Origin: Cololabis saira
Lineage: Eukaryota > Chordata > Actinopteri > Beloniformes > Belonidae
Direction of reading: 5' to 3'
Assembly: GCF_033807715.1 (NCBI RefSeq)
Contig: NC_084598.1
Location: 46,268,616 to 46,332,615 of the forward strand
Length of the DNA stretch: 64,000 nt
Below the pieces are notes generated by a model. That model searched no databases and was not told the origin of the DNA. It saw only the letters and a program-made list of their open reading frames with translations. A program made the translations under genes and the position numbers. Positions 31,305 to 41,412 of this stretch are shown here, piece by piece. Position 1 is the stretch's first letter; every line of letters begins with the position of its first letter.

Positions 31305-33557
31305 ATGTATTTTACATGGAGGAGCCCAGACAAAAGGACAAGAAACCAAATTGATTATATCATGATAAAACGACGATGGAGATCATCCCTCTTAAATGTT
31401 AAAACTAGGCCAGATGCGGACTGTGGCAGCGACCATCAATTGCTGCTAGTAAAAGCAAAGATCAAACTGAAAAGCATGAGCAAAAGGGTGAAGGCAACAA
31501 GATATGACGTTCAGAACATCCCAGAGGCCTTCACGGTTGAGATCAAGAACAGATTCACCCCACTGCTACTATATGCGGAGGAGGAATGCACACCAGAAGA
31601 GCTCTGGGCAAAGACAACAACCATCATGTCAGACACAGCAAAGAAGCACATCCCCAAGAGGAAGAGTTTGAAGAAACCATGGCTGAAAAACGAAACCATG
31701 GACATAGCAGAGGGAAGACGCGAAGCGAAGAGCAGAGGAGACATGCAGGAATGGGCCAGGCTCAACAAAGAGTTCAGGAAAGGAGCAAACGCAGACAAGA
31801 GAGAATACCTCGAAGGGAAATGTCAACATCTAGGGCAGCGCAAAGATAACCCCAAGGAAGTAAGCAAAGTAATAAAAGAAATCACTGGTAAATGGACACC
31901 GCAAACAGAAGTTATCAACGACAAAGACGGGAACACTTTGACCGAATCAGATGCCATCATGAAGAGATGGGCAGAGTATTGTAACCAACTCTACCATGAA
32001 CCACAACACCACCAATGGGAAAAGCCCAATGAGCATGAGGAAGAGCCAGAACCAACAAGAGAAGAGGTACAGTCAGCTCTGAAGGCAATGCCCAACAACA
32101 AAGCACCAGGGACAGATGAAACACCAGCCGAGTTATGGGAAGTGTCAGGAGAAGAAGGCGTCACATTATTATGGAAGATAAGTGTGAAGATATGGAGGAC
32201 AAAAGAATGGCCCAAAGATTGGTGCAGAGGAATATTCATGCCTATCTTCAAGAAAGGGAATGTGAAGGAATGCGCTAATTACCGAACAATCAACCTTATT
32301 GTACATGCCAGCAAAATACTCCTGAAAATCATCATTGCACGAATACAACTCAAGTATGCATATGAAATCTCTGAAGAACAATCAGGCTTCGTGAAAGGAA
32401 AGGGTACAAGAGAACAATTAATCAACATCCGGATCATCATGGAGAAATGCAAGGAATACAACATCCCCCTATACATGTGTTTCATTGACTATGCAAAAGC
32501 ATTTGACTGCGTCAGTCACCAACTACTCTGGCAAGATATGTACAAAATGGGCTTTCCAGTACACACGATCAAACTCCTGGAAAACCTATACTCCAACCAG
32601 GAGGCCGCAGTCAAGACCAAAAGCGGAACATCAGAGTGGTTCTCGATTGAGAGAGGAGTGAGACAAGGCTGTATTGTATCACCAGCTCTATTTAACATCT
32701 ATTCGGAAAACATCATGAGGGAAGCCACGGAAAACACAAGCACCGGAATAAAGATTGGAGGAAGACTGATTAACAACCTGACATACGCAGACGACACAAC
32801 ACTGCTATGCGAAAGCAAAAAAGACCTCATGGAACTACTGACCCACGTGCAACATCTGAGCGAAGAAAAAGGGCTACTCCTGAACACCAAGAAGACCAAG
32901 ATCATGGTGATGCACAAGAACTGGACAGATTTCAGCAATTTCACGCTCAATGGAGAAGAACTGGAAGAGGTGAAGAGCTTCGTCTATTTAGGATCCACCA
33001 TCACAACGGAAGCTAACTGCATGGCAGAAATCAGTAGAAGACTGTGCATGGCCCGGAGCACAGTGGAGAAGCTTACACCAATATGGAAGAGCCAAGAAGT
33101 CAGCAAAAGCCTAAAACTGCCCGTAGTCAGGGCCACAGCTTTCGCAGTTGCCACTTATGGCAGTGAATCTTGGTCTTTCTCAAAGAAAGCAACAAAGAAA
33201 ATCGAAGCCTTTGAAATGTGGACATACCGACGCCTGCTGCGTGTGTCATGGAGGGAGCACAAGACCAACGACTGGGTTCTAGAACAACTAAGAACAAACC
33301 CAATGCTGATGAAGCAGATAAGGAGGAGAAAGATGAAGCACTTTGGCCACACCATCAGACATGACAGCCTGGAGAAAACCATCATGCAGGGCATCAAGGC
33401 AGGGAAGAGATCCAGAGGGAGACCGGCAAGAACCTGGGAAGTTGACCTTACCGAATGGACGGGAGAGAGCCTAGGGGCAGTTACAAGAATGGCCGAAAAT
33501 CGGGATCTGTGGAATGCTACCGTCGATGTCACAGCAGCTCAACCAAGAGCCACCTGA
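31305..33557 (+). CDS. RTE-like ORF: partial APE endonuclease plus complete RT
   Basis: 750 codons with no interruption. The frame begins with the end of the APE domain (RNQIDYIMIKRRWRSS, DADCGSDHQLLLVKAKI). The RT has KAPGTDETPAELW, FIDYAKAFDCVSH (motif A), GVRQGCIVSPALFN (motif B) and catalytic YADDTTLL near 32784-32804. The C-terminus is the usual RTE-like tail (GSESWSFSKKATKKIEAFEM, RRKMKHFGHTIRHDSLEK, GRPARTWEVDLTEWTG). The start codon at 31305 lies partly in the target duplication and is accidental. The true N-terminus was lost by truncation at integration. The lack of stops suggests a recent insertion. Confidence 0.85.
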   Translation: MYFTWRSPDKRTRNQIDYIMIKRRWRSSLLNVKTRPDADCGSDHQLLLVKAKIKLKSMSKRVKATRYDVQNIPEAFTVEIKNRFTPLLLYAEEECTPEELWAKTTTIMSDTAKKHIPKRKSLKKPWLKNETMDIAEGRREAKSRGDMQEWARLNKEFRKGANADKREYLEGKCQHLGQRKDNPKEVSKVIKEITGKWTPQTEVINDKDGNTLTESDAIMKRWAEYCNQLYHEPQHHQWEKPNEHEEEPEPTREEVQSALKAMPNNKAPGTDETPAELWEVSGEEGVTLLWKISVKIWRTKEWPKDWCRGIFMPIFKKGNVKECANYRTINLIVHASKILLKIIIARIQLKYAYEISEEQSGFVKGKGTREQLINIRIIMEKCKEYNIPLYMCFIDYAKAFDCVSHQLLWQDMYKMGFPVHTIKLLENLYSNQEAAVKTKSGTSEWFSIERGVRQGCIVSPALFNIYSENIMREATENTSTGIKIGGRLINNLTYADDTTLLCESKKDLMELLTHVQHLSEEKGLLLNTKKTKIMVMHKNWTDFSNFTLNGEELEEVKSFVYLGSTITTEANCMAEISRRLCMARSTVEKLTPIWKSQEVSKSLKLPVVRATAFAVATYGSESWSFSKKATKKIEAFEMWTYRRLLRVSWREHKTNDWVLEQLRTNPMLMKQIRRRKMKHFGHTIRHDSLEKTIMQGIKAGKRSRGRPARTWEVDLTEWTGESLGAVTRMAENRDLWNATVDVTAAQPRAT

Positions 33558-33568
33558 CCCAGAGAGAG
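31307..33568 (+). mobile_element. 5'-truncated RTE/BovB-like LINE with 10-bp TSD
   Basis: Flanked by acatcattat at 31297-31306 and 33569-33578. The insert begins inside the APE domain and ends only 11 bases after the stop codon (cccagagagag). No poly(A). A tiny 3' UTR and 5' truncation are typical of RTE-type elements. Confidence 0.8.
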
Positions 33569-33739
33569 ACATCATTATAACTGTAAATAGCCACAAACAG
33601 CCGCTGCATCATTAGAAATTAGCCGCTCCATATACAACTTTTCCAAATTGAATTCACTGTATTCCTTGTTTACGGGGCTTTCCTGTAGAAATTCTTTTCT
33701 CAAGATGGAGTCGGGGCCGTGTCCTATTGATTGACACCG

Positions 33740-34097
33740 ATTTGGACCAATCAGACTATTCCTCTGGCCGTCCACAGCCATCAACAGCCAATGACCGTCT
33801 GTGTTGGAAATAGGCTCATGCCCCCCTTTTGTCATGAAAAAAATGAGCCAATTGCAGCCAATCATGCTGATGACAGGCACATTCTAGCCAATGAGATCCT
33901 GAATACAACGACGTATGACACCATGGGGTCTGTATAAAAACCCGCAGCATGAGCGCTGAGCGCAGTCTGAAAACTTTCAGTGAGCAAAAATGAGCGTCTC
34001 CAAATGGCCATTTTTGGAAACGCCTAGACATAGTCTGACAAAAACAAGTGTACAATACTCTTTTTCTGTGCTATTTTTATCAAATGTGATGTTGCAC
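33740..34097 (+). promoter_or_regulatory. Promoter-like block: CCAAT boxes, TATA box and short ORF
   Basis: CCAAT motifs at about 33747, 33786, 33846, 33857 and 33887 precede a TATAAAA at 33933-33939. An ATG in AAAATGAGC lies at 33990, about 55 bases downstream. It opens a 36-codon frame (MSVSKWPFLETPRHSLTKTS...) ending near 34097. This looks like the internal promoter and first codons of the surrounding DNA element's lost transposase. Function is inferred from motifs only. Confidence 0.45.
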
Positions 34098-34417
34098 TAG
34101 ATAAGGATTCAGGCTTTGGTCCCATTGTGTTTTCCAGCTAATAAGTAACAGATTCACTCATCTGCAGACATCTGATTATGAAAATAATTTCCGGCTGAAA
34201 TAAAAACCTTCTATTTCAGTGTGTTCAAAGTTAGATTATTCAATTATAGTAGCAGTTACAGTGATTCTGACAGTTGGAGAAAAAACTTCAGAGTGTTACC
34301 TTTCAAAAAAGACCAGAACCATCCATATACTTCAAACGGTTCAAGAATAGCTTTCAATTTACTTTGGGTACGCCTTGGATAGGCGTTTTTGGCAACTTTT
34401 ACAAGTGTGGGAAGAGG

Positions 34418-34864
34418 TTAAAATTGAACTCTAACAGTTCCCAAGTTAGGAGCGTAAACATTGATAAAAACCATTGTATGAAGCTCATATTTGGCCCTTA
34501 CCACTATCAGTCTGCCTTTTACTATTACCTCCACCTCATAGGACTTTGGCAAAAAATCTTTGGAAAAGAGAAGTGCCACACCGCCACTGTTATTGTGAAG
34601 ATGACTTAAGACAACCTCCCCCTCCCACTCCCTCTTCCAGTCAGTCTCATTCAAAGTGTCACTGTGCGCTTCCTGAACTAAAGTTACATTAATGTTTTTT
34701 AATTTAACCATTTCAAAAAAACTCACTCTCTTCCTCACATCTCTGGCCCCATTTAAATTAAGTGTGGCAACTCTGAAATCACTCATGACTTCTGAAGTGA
34801 GAAAAACAACCAAAACTAAGAACCACAGAAAACAGCCAGTCTTACAAAGCATTGGTGCTTTCAT
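34418..34864 (-). pseudogene. Tx1 copy B ORF2 N-terminus (APE start)
   Basis: 148 codons: a hydrophobic leader (CFLWFLVLVVFLTSEVM), then FRVATLNLNGARDVRKR, LVQEAHSDTLNETDWKREW and MVFINVYAPNLG. It ends at the 30969-34423 insertion. The ATG overlaps the ORF1 stop as ATGA, as in coupled translation. Catalytic APE residues seen here (the Asn of LNLNG, the Glu of QEAH) are kept. Confidence 0.85.
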
Positions 34865-36203
34865 TTTTCTAACTTGATTTTGAGTTTCTGTACCATTTTC
34901 CTCAATCTAAATATCTCCTGATCGGTAAAACCATCCTCACCATCCTTTTTCCTCATATGAGATCTGACAGAATTTAAAAACAATCTTTCATCCTCAAAAT
35001 GATCTCCAACTTTTACATTTTTCATGATTTTGGTTGTTTGCAGGAATCTTTGAAATTGAACGATTTCATAATGTCTTTCCTGCTGTGACTCATCAGACTT
35101 TTGTGTGTCCATGAAAGGACCAACCAAAAGCTGGCTGGAAGAGCAAGAGTAAGACTGGCTGTCCTCATCACACTCATCCTCCCAATCTTCATCTCCTCCC
35201 TCCTCCTCCTCATCTGTACCTGCATTACTAACCACACTCTGCCTGTTCATCCTGCTCTCTTCTCATGCCTTTCTTTGCCTGAGAGTCACTACTGCCTTTT
35301 CCCTTTCTTTTCCCTTTCTTTTGAGATTACCTTTCTCATCATTCTTCACTGTGTCTGTTTTTTTATCTGTTTCCATCTAATCTGCCTCTGCTGCCTCCTC
35401 ACTGTTATTCTCCACATCTTCCATCTGACTGACCTCTGCAGTAGGCCTTCTCTGTTCCTGTACTTCAGCTTCACTGTCCTTCTGTTTCTCATGTTCCTCT
35501 CCAGTCTGCGCTTGTCTGGTCCTCCTCTGAGCGGGCACCGGGGCCGTCGGCGGGGCCGTCGCGGGGCCGGGGGGGGCTGCTCTCGCCCCGCACCATCCTG
35601 ACCCTGCTGTGTGTCTCCCCCCACCTCCTCCCCATGTTCGTTCTCAGCAGACGATCCTGCATCTCTCTCGGGACAGGCACGGGCTAAATGCCCCTCTCCC
35701 CCGCATCTAAAGCACTTTAATGAACCAGAAGTTGCATAAGCAGTATCAGCAAAATCGTCGACTTTTATATTAAACACCAGGTTTAGTTCTTCATCTCTCC
35801 TATCGAGAATCATAAGCAGCTGCCGTCTATGCGACACAACATGCTTCAATAGCGGAGATTTGCACCCCGCCGGCATTTTTCTGAATGGGGAAATAATCTT
35901 TCCAAACCTGGACAATTCTCTGGCCAAATCATCATCATTAATGAACGGTGGGATGTTAGAAACAGTGACTCTCTTAGCGGGTGTAGAGAGAGGAGATACT
36001 GAAACAAATGATCCATTAATCACAACACCTTTCTCACCCAAAACATTCGCTTTTTCAACCTCGTCAACAAAAATCACAATCGCGCCGTTCATTCGAGCGG
36101 CGGATTTAATATTGTTGAAACCAATCACTTCTCCAGCAGCTAAACCACATTGATCTCCTGAACAGGGGGTAGTAGAGGCAATCTTAATGCAAACGCACAC
36201 CAA
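34861..36203 (-). pseudogene. Tx1 copy B ORF1, frameshifted
   Basis: Two frames. 35346-36203 encodes the N-terminal half: CGLAAGEVIGFNNIKSAARM, VTVSNIPPFINDDDL and the CCHC knuckle CFRCGGEGHLARAC near 35690-35735. 34861-35250 encodes the C-terminal third (VGDHFEDERLFLNSVRSHMR, FTDQEIFRLRKMVQKLKIKL). Together they align with ORF1 of copy A. The low-complexity middle (GC-rich 35530-35590) is much shorter than in copy A, and the frame is lost between about 35250 and 35350. Confidence 0.82.
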
Positions 36204-36340
36204 ATTAAACTAAACCCACTATGAAACCCACTTCTAAACCAACAAATAAATATAGGAAAAAAAAATTAAAGAAAACACTCACTCCGTAAATAAAACTAAC
36301 AAACACTTTTGCACGCTCCACATGCTCTCACCATCCACTC

Positions 36341-36479
<139 letters not shown>

Positions 36480-36571
36480 ACAAACATTTTATTTTTTCCT
36501 TGTGCACTGGACAGAAAAAAACATTAATAGATTGTGCTAATGCACTCAAAACATCCAATTACATACAGAAA

Positions 36572-38697
36572 TCATCTCAGCTCATGTGCCAGACCCAAAG
36601 CTCCCTCTGTTAGAGAGCATAACACTCCCTGACAACCCCAAACCAGTTTAAATAGCTCTAGTTCTTGTGTGGCTCTGTAGAAACTGAATTCCACCAAAAG
36701 TCTGGATTTAACCATCTGCACAAAAACAGGAACAACTTCAATGGTCAATTCCTGCTCAACCTTTCTCCTCCTACTCATGTATACCGCCATCTTTGCCTGT
36801 CCCAAAATAAAGTTTAGTAACTGGCACTTGAACTTCTGACTGTGTGTATACTTGAACCCACAAATAAAAACCTGCTTCGTGAAAACCTCTCCACATTTGC
36901 TAAACATGGTCTCCAACAGAATGAACATATTCGCCAAACGAAAACAGTCCAAAAAACAGTGAAACACAGTCTCTTTTTCATTACAAAAGGGGCAGTTTTC
37001 TTTAACAGCAGCATTAATAACTGAAACAAAAGCGTTCACTGCAATAAAACCATGAAGAATTCTCCAATGCAAATCAGCGTGTCTTTTTGCCAACGGAGGT
37101 TTGTACAGTGCCCCCCATGCTGGTCTACAACCTGGATCTAAGTCCAACTTACTCCTCCATGAGGTGTCACTACGCCCATTCAGTTTCCTCTAGTTTAAAG
37201 TTCTGACCATCAGCTTGTATAAAGTCTTTCCCGATGTGTCCTCCAAAGAGACTCCTGTAACATCAGTAGGCTCCAGGAGAGGCCCCGAGCAGTCCTTGAG
37301 GTCAGGAAACAGTCTGATAGCAGGAAAAGGGTCCGTACAGTCTGGCGTTATTGCACCTTCACAAAAGTCAATTAATAGATGGTGTTCATGTCCTGTCAGT
37401 CTCTGTCTCCAGTGTTCCAACAACTGCTCAATGACCCGAAGGGATCTCACTCCCAGTCGAGCAACCAGCCCAACCGGATCATCCATCCGGGGTCCAGCCA
37501 GCTCCACCACCTGCCCCAGAGTGGAAACTCATTGTGAAGCAGCCTGATCAGCCAACCAGGACAGTCCAAACGGCCTCCAAACACCACAGGTTCCTGCAGG
37601 AGCCAGTACAGAGATCCACCCTGCTCCGGCCTCTGCTTCCTCAGCAGCATCCACACCCAGGACACGCTCCTATAGAAACCCGGCAGTGAAGACGCACCAA
37701 GACTCTTGGAGTCCATCAGGAACATAGGCAGGCCCAGTCCCAGACCCCAAACCGCTGCAGGATGCAGCACGACAGAGGCCTCATCACCAGGTCCACAGGT
37801 CCAGTAAGCAGCCTCTGTAGGAACTGCAGGTGGAAGGCAGCCCCTCTACTGGCCAGATGGACCAGACCCTGCCCACCCTCCTCCTCAGGAAGGAACAGGA
37901 CACTTTGGGGTATCCAGGGCAACTTGTCCCAAAATAAATCCACTAGGACACTTTGAACTTGTGACAAAAGAGAAGCTGGGGGATCAACACAGGCCAACCG
38001 GTGCCAGAGAGCAGAAGAAACCAGATTATTCATCACAAGAACACGGCCTCTATAGGACATTTTAGGTCAAATCCATTTCCATTTTGTAGCCGACCTTTAA
38101 CCTTTTCTACGACATTATCCCAATTTTTCTGCATAAACACTTCGTTGTCCAGAAAAACTCCCAGATATTTTAGTCCCCCTTTTTTCCAGACTAAACCACC
38201 ATGTAGCCTGAGCCGATCCCTAAGCCTGTCTCCTACCACCACAGCTTCACTTTTTCCCCAATTTACCCTGGCAGAAGACATACACCCAAACAGTTTCACC
38301 GCATTTACCAACACATTAATATCTTTCTGAGAGTTTACTATGACAATGACATCGACATTTTAAAAGACCCATCACAGTCAGGAAAACAAACTCCATTTAA
38401 TTATTCTCTCAATTCATGAAGCAGGGGCTCTATGGCTAGCGAGTAGAGCATGCCGGAGAGAGGGCTGCCCTGTCTGACCCCCCTCTGAACACCGAAAGGA
38501 GCACTCAAACCTCCGTTAACCTTCAAAACACTCGCAATGTCACTATAGAGCACCTGGACCTTAGCTATAAAACCTGGGTTGAACCCAAAAGCACTCAAAG
38601 TGTGCCATAAATACTGGTGTTCAACCCGGCCAAAAGCTTTTTCTTGGTCTATCGAAATCAGACCAATATCGACAGCCAAAGAGCCAGAAACCCCCAA
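36572..38697 (-). pseudogene. Tx1 copy C ORF2, C-terminal half with frameshifts
   Basis: Successive short frames give FILGQAKMAVYMSRRRK, CPFCNEKETVFHCFLDC, WGALYKPPLAKRHADLHWRI, VRSLRVIEQLLEHWRQRLTG, MSYRGRVLVMNNLVSSALWH, GGLKYLGVFLDNEVF, GVRQGSPLSGMLYSLAIEPL (motif B) and GLISIDQEKAFGRVEHQYLW (motif A, with the usual Phe-Asp changed to Phe-Gly). The YADD region near 38340-38400 is damaged. At least five frame breaks show that it is dead. Confidence 0.85.
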
Positions 38698-38971
38698 AAC
38701 ATCGCACCTGGACCTTAGCTATAAAACCTGGGTTGAACCCAAAAGCACTCTAAGGGCCAGATTTACTAAAGGTTTGCGTGTGTAAAAACCTGTGCAAACT
38801 TGACAGCACCCGCAAACCAAGGTGCCAGCTGATCTACTAACAGCGTGCAAAGAATATCGTGCGCAAAATAACACACGCAATCCATTTAGTACTTTTGCCC
38901 TGATGAATAATCAATATGGGGCGTACCCACCAGAACGCGTGTTTTCAGAAAAAAAGTGTTTCTTATTGTGC

Positions 38972-39389
38972 GCCAATGACGTGATCTACTAGTTTGCATT
39001 ATTCGTTTTGGAATACTCAATTTAGATATATACTGCATGGGATTTAGACTCAGAATAATGGCTATAATTGCCACGGCATGCCACGGTCAGCTGGAGACAA
39101 TTGTCTCGAGCTGACCGGAGCATCAAGACTGGAGAGATGATTAAAAATGATGTCCGAGCTGTCATGTTAGTCTATGTCCAAAATAACACTGAAAAGCTTG
39201 TCTGATTACGCTTTTAGTTGTCATCCATCCATTCAATACACTTAACTGACATTGATGTATTCACAGTGATTAATTATCAGCTGTAAATACTTGTGTACAG
39301 CCATTATTCTGAGTCCAAATCCCATGCAGTATATATCTAAATTGAGTATTCCAAAACGAATAATGCAAACTACAGATCACGTCATTGGC
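38972..39389. repeat. Long inverted repeat (arms of about 91 bp)
   Basis: 38972-39063 (gccaatgacgtgatctact...aataatggct) is the near-perfect reverse complement of 39299-39389 (agccattattctgagtcc...acgtcattggc). The loop is about 235 bp. It would form a strong hairpin in RNA or single-stranded DNA. Confidence 0.85.
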
Positions 39390-39836
39390 ACCCCAGGATA
39401 CAGCTTTGCCACCGAGGTGGCAAAGCGCTCTCTCTGTGCGCTCTGTGCGCTCTGTGCGCTGTTCTGAACACTTCTCTTCTCTTCTTGCCATATGATGGTC
39501 CCGTCTGTCACACATTTACTGTCAGTGTTTGCTATATAATATATAATATTTGCAATATACTGTGGACATCTGAATAAAAACTTAACTCATAAATAGATTG
39601 AATCAAAGCGCTCTCCAGCTCTGTGTCTGATGTCTTTTTCTCCTCAGATCATGCCGAGCACCGCCGGGTCACGTAAACCCGACCAATTCAATATTAAAAT
39701 CAAATTCAGTCCTGTGGCCCGTTTTTCTATTTCGTATTTTTGATCTGTGCCTAAAATTGAAATATGAAAAACCAGACGTTTTTCCGTTTTTTGTGTTACC
39801 AACTGCATTTATTCTATCGCAGGTTTTCTCCGATAT

Positions 39837-39977
39837 TGCGTTTCTTTTGGTAATGTTTAAATTTCTTTGCTGTAGTTCATGAATGTGTTTATTTGCCTCT
39901 TCCACTAATATCTCTAACTCCAACTCGTCAAATTTAATTTTGCGCTTGTGACTGTGCATTCCATCCAGACTCTCCAT
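39837..39977 (-). pseudogene. Myb/SANT-like (Harbinger second protein) fragment
   Basis: Minus-strand frame encodes KRKIKFDELELEILVEEANK then RNAISEKTCDRINAVG. This resembles the Myb/SANT-like DNA-binding region of the Harbinger accessory protein (NAIF1/MSANTD type), although a Trp usual before the CDRINAVG helix is absent. The rest of the frame, down to 39669, is not recognisable. Confidence 0.5.
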
Positions 39978-40326
39978 GGCGCAGAGTTTGCGCTCGCAAA
40001 CCTTAAGACACGCAACACCTCATTTAAATACTGCGGTTTGCACCTGTTATCAATTGTGCACGCAATCTTAGTTGATCACCCGCAAACCACGCAACAACAG
40101 CACGCGCAAACTTTTTCAGTGCACACGCAATTTAGTACTCTTTATTTAGGATCTTAGTAAATCGGGCCCAAAGTGTGCCATAAATACTGGTGTTCAACTC
40201 GGTCAAAAGCTTTTTCTTGGTCTATCGAAATCAGACCAATATCGACAGCCAAAGAGCCAGAAACCCCCAAGACATCGCAAATTAAAGTGACATTATCACG
40301 TATAAACCTGCTGGGCACACAGTATG

Positions 40327-41003
40327 CAGAGGTGTCACGTAACGAAGTACAAATACTTCGTTACCTTACTTAAGTAGAAATTTTGGTTATCTATACTTCA
40401 CTGGAGTAATTATTTTTCAGACGACTTTTTACTTTTACTCCTTACATTTTAAAAACAGCCTTGTTACTCTATTTCATTTCGGCCTTTTAAAAGAAAACTA
40501 TCCAGTTAAATTGCTCCATCCGGATAGAGTGAATTTGGTTGTGGTTGTTTCAGATGTTCTTGTCCAGTTTTGTTCTTACATCCGTTCCCTCAGATTCCTG
40601 CAACTAAACTTGGGTGTACATTCCAATAAAGGTTAGGATAAATGATAACATGCCTCTGAAGTTTGACTTTTTGCACCATTACAATAGGTATAGGCAACTA
40701 GTCATCATATCTGCTGCTCTCTGAAACACATGTTAATGCTCAATAGTACACATATATGGTTCTTTAATATATTTACATTATACTAAGATACATTCATTTT
40801 CAATGGCTTTTGTCCTTAATGGCTTTTTTCCCCCTTACATTACTTTGACTTTTATACTTTAAGTAGTTTTGAAACCAGTACTTTTATACTTTTACTTGAG
40901 TAAAAAACTTGAGTTGATACTTCAACTTCTACAGGAGTATTTTTAAACTCTAGTATCTATACTTCTACCTGAGTCATGAATGTGAATACTGAAGACACCT
41001 CTG
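40327..41003. mobile_element. Non-autonomous hAT element with 8-bp TSD
   Basis: 677 bp starting CAGAGGTGTCA and ending ..GACACCTCTG, flanked by acagtatg at 40319-40326 and 41004-41011. CAGAGGTG ends and an 8-bp duplication are diagnostic of hAT. No transposase is present. Removing it joins the Tx1 frame as VIHTDQTYCVPSR. Confidence 0.92.
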
Positions 41004-41405
41004 ACAGTATGTTTGGTCAGTATGAATCACAGAAGCCATCACCTCTCTGAGTCTGGACGCCAGGACCTTGGACAGTATCTTATAGTCCGTACACAACAGG
41101 GAAACTGGTCTCCAGTTTTTCAGCTCCTGCAGGTCTCCTTTCTTGGGCAGCAAAGTGATAACAGCCCTCCTGCAGCTCAGAGGCAGCTGCCCACTCTCCA
41201 GGCTGCTGATGAAAACTTCCAGGAGGTCCCCGCCCAGCACAGACCAGAAGGACTTATCAAAGTCCACAGGGAGACCGTCAATGCCAGGAGTTCTCCCGCT
41301 CTGTAGGCTCATCAGGGCTTTATGCAGTTCTTGAAGAGACAACTTAGCCCCCAGTTTTTCATTGGCTTCAGCATCCACCTGAGGGAGACCATTAAAGAAA
41401 CTGCT
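41004..41405 (-). pseudogene. Tx1 copy C ORF2, RT finger fragment
   Basis: Open frame with SSFFNGLPQVDAEANEKL, SLQSGRTPGIDGLPVDFDKS, LSCRRAVITLLPKKGDLQEL, NWRPVSLLCTDYKILSKVLA and ASVIHTDQTYC. It matches copy A residue by residue and is cut at its N-terminal side by the Penelope-like insertion. Confidence 0.88.
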
Positions 41406-41412
41406 GCATTGG

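Larger units (their letters stand above)
30969..34423. mobile_element. Unclassified DNA element inserted in Tx1 copy B (host of an RTE copy)
   Basis: The insertion splits the Tx1 APE domain between INVYAPNLGT-V and LHELNNIF. The left end starts near gagggggcccgccctcggg and continues gatttgacctaatttacata. The right end is ggcgtttttggcaactttta then caagtgtgggaagaggtt. Both end sequences look like a large teleost DNA transposon that I cannot name (a piggyBac- or CMC-like origin is only a guess). No clear inverted ends or duplication were resolved. It contains the RTE-like insertion at 31307-33568 and a promoter-like block at 33740-34000. Confidence 0.5.
38754..40169. mobile_element. PIF/Harbinger-like element (GGGCC ends) in Tx1 copy C
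   Basis: 1416 bp with inverted ends gggccagatttactaaagg and, on the other strand, gggcccgatttactaagatc. Flanks are TAA (38751-38753) and AAA (40170-40172), a 3-bp duplication with one change. Subterminal gcaaac/gtttgc motifs are frequent near both ends. It carries an internal long inverted repeat and a fragment of a Myb/SANT-like protein, the usual second protein of Harbinger elements. Confidence 0.75.
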
